Positions 52,753 through 55,667 of a stretch of DNA of 55,667 nucleotides are shown here, in pieces. This DNA is from Acidimicrobiaceae bacterium. Its GTDB lineage: Bacteria > Actinomycetota > Acidimicrobiia > Acidimicrobiales > UBA8592. The notes beneath the pieces are model-generated. The model made no database searches. It had not been told where the DNA came from and saw only the letters and a program-made list of their open reading frames with translations. Numbering within the stretch: the first letter of the stretch is position 1; every line of letters begins with the position of its first letter. The stretch is taken from positions 1 to 55,667 of the forward strand of contig PAQG01000045.1 of assembly GCA_002709645.1 (NCBI GenBank). The letters are read 5' to 3'. Position numbers and translations under genes: made by a program.

Positions 52753-53214
52753 ATGACTTTAGAAAATTCGCAAGAACTACCAGACCGGACACCTAGTTAC
52801 ATTATCGGCAGACGCCAAAGTCGCGAAACACTTATAGGTTTACTCTATGAATACGCTTCAAAATCTACTGATTTCCAAGAAATAGTTGCACAATTACCTT
52901 TGGAACCCGATGGTTATGCGAAGGAATTAGCGCAGGCATTAACAACGAATCTAAAGGAGATAGACGGGAAAATTTCCGAAGTTAGCCATTCTTGGGACTT
53001 AGATAGGATGCCTGCAGTAGATTTGTCTATCCTGCGTTTAGCAGTTCTTGAAATCCTACGGTTCCCATCAGTACCTGCAGTAGCGATAGTGAGTGAAGCA
53101 GTTGAATTGGCATCAAAATATTCCACGGAAACATCTGGCCCTTTCGTCAATGGGGTACTTGCCGAAATTTGCCGACAGATACGTCCAGATGAATCTGTAA
53201 GCGGTGTCACCTAA
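52753..53214 (+). CDS. nusB: Transcription antitermination factor NusB
   Basis: This 153-residue all-helical protein shows the NusB-type start GRRQSRETLIGLLYEY after a short extension, then the C-terminal MPAVDLSILRLAVLEIL and AIVSEAVELASKYSTETSGPFVNGVLAEI. It binds boxA RNA with NusE during rRNA transcription. It follows efp after 14 bases. Confidence 0.94.
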   Translation: MTLENSQELPDRTPSYIIGRRQSRETLIGLLYEYASKSTDFQEIVAQLPLEPDGYAKELAQALTTNLKEIDGKISEVSHSWDLDRMPAVDLSILRLAVLEILRFPSVPAVAIVSEAVELASKYSTETSGPFVNGVLAEICRQIRPDESVSGVT

Positions 53215-53267
53215 TCACGTTCAGAAAATAATTTCGCTAGAAGGATGTGAAAACAAAATAGCGGTGC

Positions 53268-53273
53268 TACTTT
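53268..53273 (+). promoter_or_regulatory. Candidate -10 of the pyr operon
   Basis: TACTTT would start transcription at about 53280, immediately before the PyrR-binding hairpin at 53282. No convincing -35 is visible. Confidence 0.4.
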
Positions 53274-53281
53274 GTATTCAA

Positions 53282-53312
53282 CCGTAAATTGAATCCAGTG
53301 AGGTTCAAACGG
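53282..53312 (+). promoter_or_regulatory. PyrR-binding RNA hairpin in pyr operon leader
   Basis: Bases 53292-53305 match the PyrR-binding consensus ARUCCNGNGAGGYU at every position. The site sits in a foldable hairpin: CCGT/ACGG outer stem (53282-53285 with 53309-53312), an AAA bulge, TTGAA/TTCAA stem, a bulged T, CC/GG and an AGTGA loop, just as known PyrR anti-antiterminators are built. The 3' arm touches the GGAGAAAGG ribosome-binding region of pyrR, so binding could also block translation. Confidence 0.85.
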
Positions 53313-53326
53313 AGAAAGGTGCCGAG

Positions 53327-53902
53327 ATGGCCGATTCAGAACGCACGACTACGCCCCTGAATGGGGGCTTTTTTGTTGCCCGCTCTGAAATCATGGATGC
53401 CGATGGTGTCCGAAGAGCTCTTTGGCGGATGTCACACGAAATCCTTGAACAGAACAAAGGGATAAGGGATATCGTCCTTGTGGGTTTGGAGACAGGCGGT
53501 GTCCATCTAGCTAGAAAACTGGCCATTAATCTTCTCGAAATAGAAGGTGAAGAAATTCCAGTCGGGACTTTAGATGTAGCGTTTTACAGAGACGATATTG
53601 GAATACGTCCAGTCGTTCCAGGGAACCCAACTGATCTTCCGTTTGATTTAACTTCACGTGTAGTAGTTCTAGTTGACGACGTCTTGTTTACCGGAAGAAC
53701 TATACGAGCAGCAATGGATGCCATAGTAGATTTCGGTAGACCAGCTGCTGTCCAACTCGCAGTGATGATAGACCGTGGGCACCGAGAGCTACCCATTAGG
53801 CCCGACTATGTAGGAAAAAACTTGCCGACGAGGAGAGACGAACTTGTTGACGTTCAAGAAGGTGGAGTTTGGCTAGGTCATCTTGAAAGCGAAGAGTCAT
53901 GA
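53327..53902 (+). CDS. pyrR: Bifunctional pyr operon regulator/uracil phosphoribosyltransferase PyrR
   Basis: The 191-residue PRTase-fold protein binds pyr leader RNA in response to UMP/UTP. It has MDADGVRRALWRMSHEILEQNKG, GLETGGVHLARKL, DVAFYRDD and the PRPP loop VVLVDDVLFTGRTIRAAMDAI. ATG at 53327 has AAAGG seven bases upstream; a second in-frame ATG at 53393 has none but would leave the terminator-like hairpin at 53353-53374 outside the gene. The extra 22 residues are ordinary for actinobacterial PyrR. The stop overlaps pyrB by four bases. Confidence 0.94.
   Translation: MADSERTTTPLNGGFFVARSEIMDADGVRRALWRMSHEILEQNKGIRDIVLVGLETGGVHLARKLAINLLEIEGEEIPVGTLDVAFYRDDIGIRPVVPGNPTDLPFDLTSRVVVLVDDVLFTGRTIRAAMDAIVDFGRPAAVQLAVMIDRGHRELPIRPDYVGKNLPTRRDELVDVQEGGVWLGHLESEES
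53353..53374 (+). terminator. Terminator-like hairpin inside the 5' end of pyrR
   Basis: GCCCC (53353-53357) and GGGGC (53364-53368) pair around TGAATG and are followed by six T at 53369-53374. It lies 41 bases after the PyrR-binding hairpin, where a pyr attenuator would be, but within codons 9-16 if pyrR starts at 53327. Confidence 0.6.
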
Positions 53903-54846
53903 AAAGTAAGCACATTCGCGGAGTCAATGACCTTGGAAAAGATGGAATCCAAGAAATTCTTTCTCTAAGTGACCATTTCTTTGAGGTTAGCACTAGGAGA
54001 ATACCGAAAGTACCTGCGTTGAGGGGGAGAACCATCGCATGGTTATTCTATGAGAACTCCACACGGACACGATTAAGTTTTGAAACAGCAGCTAAAAGAC
54101 TCTCAGCTGACAGTATGAATTTCAGCGTTTCCTCGTCGTCAGTCAAAAAGGGTGAAAGCCTTAGGGATACCGTTGAAACGGTTTCAGCAATGGGAGTAGA
54201 TGCCATAGTTGTAAGGCACAGCTCCACTGGCGTCCCTTGGCTACTTCCTAAATGGACTGATGCATCAATCATCAATGCAGGAGATGGAGCTCATGAACAC
54301 CCTACGCAATCTCTTTTGGATTGCTACACAATCCAAAAACAACTTGGGGGTATCGAAGGTAAAAAAATTGTGATCGTTGGTGATATCAAACATTCACGTG
54401 TCGCTAGATCAAATATCCTTGCTTTCAAAGCGATGGGCGCAGAAATAGTTCTTGTAGCTCCGAGGACACTCCTTCCAGTCGATACGAGTACATGGCCAGT
54501 TGAAATCAGCGAAAATCTAGATGAGTCAATATCTGATGCAGACGTTATATATATGCTTCGGATGCAACTTGAAAGGCAAAAAGAAGCCTTTGTTCCTTCT
54601 CTACGTGAGTATACGAATGATTTCGGGCTTACTTTGGAAAGAGCACAAAAGCTTCCCAAGCACACAATTATTATGCATCCTGGACCAATGAACCGCGGTG
54701 TCGAAATCGCGAGCGAAGTGCCCGAACTTGGTAACGCAGTAGTGACTAATCAAGTATCAAATGGAGTGATTGTCAGAATGGCTGTCCTTTACTTCCTGTT
54801 GGGAAGCGGAGCGGAACTATCCGAGGATGGTAACGATAATGAGTAA
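53899..54846 (+). CDS. pyrB: Aspartate carbamoyltransferase catalytic subunit PyrB
   Basis: This 315-residue enzyme condenses carbamoyl phosphate and aspartate. Carbamoyl-phosphate site FYENSTRTRLSFETAAKRL, the HPTQSLLD segment, and the aspartate-side MLRMQLERQ and HPGPMNRGVEI are present. ATG overlaps pyrR by four bases. Its 3' end overlaps the dihydroorotase-like gene by eight bases, consistent with assembly of the two products into one complex. Confidence 0.96.
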   Translation: MKSKHIRGVNDLGKDGIQEILSLSDHFFEVSTRRIPKVPALRGRTIAWLFYENSTRTRLSFETAAKRLSADSMNFSVSSSSVKKGESLRDTVETVSAMGVDAIVVRHSSTGVPWLLPKWTDASIINAGDGAHEHPTQSLLDCYTIQKQLGGIEGKKIVIVGDIKHSRVARSNILAFKAMGAEIVLVAPRTLLPVDTSTWPVEISENLDESISDADVIYMLRMQLERQKEAFVPSLREYTNDFGLTLERAQKLPKHTIIMHPGPMNRGVEIASEVPELGNAVVTNQVSNGVIVRMAVLYFLLGSGAELSEDGNDNE

Positions 54847-55667
54847 AATCGTTTTAAAGGGTGGAGTCATCATCGATAAAAGCGGAGAACGGCACGCGGA
54901 TGTGGTCATTGGACAAGATGGACTAATAAGTGAAATCGGAAAAAATTTATCTGCTGCAACCACTATTGACGTTAAAGGGCAAATCATTTCATCGGGGTTT
55001 GTGGATTTAAACGCACATTTCAGCCAGCCCGGAAACGAGAAAGCAGAAACAATTGAAACAGGAACAAGGAGTGCCGTTAAAGGTGGATACACGGCCGTTA
55101 TAGCAATGCCTGACTCCGAGATAATAAATGACAACGCTGACACTGCAAGATCAATAGTGAAATTAGGTGAAACAGCTCTATGTCATGTGGAAATTGCAGG
55201 AGCAATCACCTTAGGAAACCAAGGGAAAGAAATCGCACCACTTTCTGAAATGGCTGCGCTTGGAATTCAACATTTTGCTGACCCATTTGTTGCTAGAGGA
55301 AATGACCTAACTACTCGGCGAGCTATGGAATATTCCCAGAAGTTTGGGGCTACCTTGTACTACGGATGCGCAGGGGAGGAGTCCTACTCAAAAGGCCAGA
55401 TGAATGAAGGCATGATTTCCTCGCTACTCGGGATCGCAGGAATCCCAAAAGAAAATGAAGAGATAGAGGTTTTCCGACTGTGTAGTCTTGCAAAAATGAC
55501 AGGTGCCCGAATACATCTGCAACAAATTACCAATCCTCAATCAGTAAAATTAATAGCAGAAGCGCAAGCAGAAGGGGCCAACGTAACATGTGAGATTGCC
55601 CCACACCATTTCGCATTAACCGAAGTTCTAGTAGAGAGTTTCGAAGCTAGGTATAAAATATTCCCGC
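54839..55667 (+). CDS. Dihydroorotase-like protein, probably non-catalytic PyrC' (3' truncated by window edge)
   Basis: The frame runs off the right edge after about 276 codons. Overall it aligns well with actinobacterial PyrC (IVLKGGVIIDKSG; GFVDLNAHFSQPG; GGYTAVIAMPDS; EIAPHHFALTE), but metal ligands are altered. The first HxH reads N58-A-H60. The residue after YYG, where HAEE is expected, is C177. The HxxH motif ends in Q229 (HLQQIT). With three ligands gone it should not hydrolyse dihydroorotate. Non-catalytic dihydroorotase homologues encoded next to pyrB support ATCase assembly in pseudomonads. A functional PyrC must then be elsewhere. Confidence 0.8.
   Translation, partial: MSKIVLKGGVIIDKSGERHADVVIGQDGLISEIGKNLSAATTIDVKGQIISSGFVDLNAHFSQPGNEKAETIETGTRSAVKGGYTAVIAMPDSEIINDNADTARSIVKLGETALCHVEIAGAITLGNQGKEIAPLSEMAALGIQHFADPFVARGNDLTTRRAMEYSQKFGATLYYGCAGEESYSKGQMNEGMISSLLGIAGIPKENEEIEVFRLCSLAKMTGARIHLQQITNPQSVKLIAEAQAEGANVTCEIAPHHFALTEVLVESFEARYKIFP

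Noticed and set aside
1-55667. CRISPR arrays, insertion sequences, prophage, integron or toxin-antitoxin genes
   Set aside because: No repeated spacers, transposase, integrase or small paired toxin-antitoxin ORFs were seen; gene order is conserved housekeeping.
1-55667. tRNA or rRNA genes in the intergenic gaps
   Set aside because: Gaps are mostly under 110 bases and none shows a TTC-A arm or acceptor-stem pairing.

Overview
The window is about 55.7 kb of gene-dense bacterial chromosome with G+C in the low forties by eye. Gene content points to an actinobacterium outside the high-GC mainstream. It carries a mycothiol ligase (mshC), an F420:NADP oxidoreductase, phosphatidylinositol-phosphate synthase, acyltransferase and PimA for PI-mannosides, an InhA-type enoyl reductase, bifunctional Rel, SepF and DivIVA-type proteins. 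A marine Acidimicrobiia-like lineage is my best inference; no rRNA gene is present to confirm it. I see no tRNA, CRISPR, insertion sequence, prophage or other mobile DNA, and no gene-free stretch longer than about 200 bases.

Layout. 1-5.9 kb is a loosely organised metabolic region: the 3' end of menC, menE, a LOG-family hydrolase, a group 2 truncated haemoglobin, an amidohydrolase, an SDR, a VOC protein and a small zinc-ribbon ORF. 5.9-13.1 kb holds transport genes: a DHA2 MFS exporter, a small membrane protein, thiamine pyrophosphokinase, and on the minus strand a heterodimeric ABC exporter pair plus a soluble ABC ATPase. 13.2-17.2 kb carries two tandem CNNM/CBS membrane proteins, fabI and the F420 reductase.

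From 17.3 kb to the end nearly everything is on the plus strand and follows a conserved actinobacterial backbone that I recognise from Mycobacterium tuberculosis (thrS to nusB): mshC-thrS-HIT-(membrane protein)-pgsA-acyltransferase-pimA; lemA-M48; pdxST-yebC-ruvCAB-queA-tgt-yajC-secDF-apt-rel; a DivIVA-repeat protein; hisS-aspS; sepF (minus); rarA; two membrane proteins; alaS-ruvX-mltG-aroE; aroB-aroQ-pepQ-efp-nusB; and the pyrimidine operon pyrR-pyrB-pyrC, cut by the right edge. Many genes overlap by 4-11 bases and are probably translationally coupled.

Main points of interest. (1) A repeated start-site grammar, TANNNT then 6-8 bases then the start codon with no Shine-Dalgarno, occurs before about 16 genes and indicates pervasive leaderless transcription; it also fixes several starts. 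(2) pyrR is preceded by an exact match to the PyrR-binding RNA consensus inside a foldable hairpin, with a terminator-like hairpin inside the first codons of pyrR. (3) The dihydroorotase-like gene after pyrB has lost at least three metal ligands and looks like a non-catalytic PyrC' partner of ATCase. (4) Tgt lacks all three zinc cysteines, and the M48 protease paired with LemA has HELSR instead of HExxH. (5) A 75-residue SepF consists only of the core domain, and a 208-residue protein carries four DivIVA-type GYxxxEVD repeats. (6) The first CNNM/CBS gene has no standard start codon in frame where one is expected, consistent with an AUA start or a one-base homopolymer indel.
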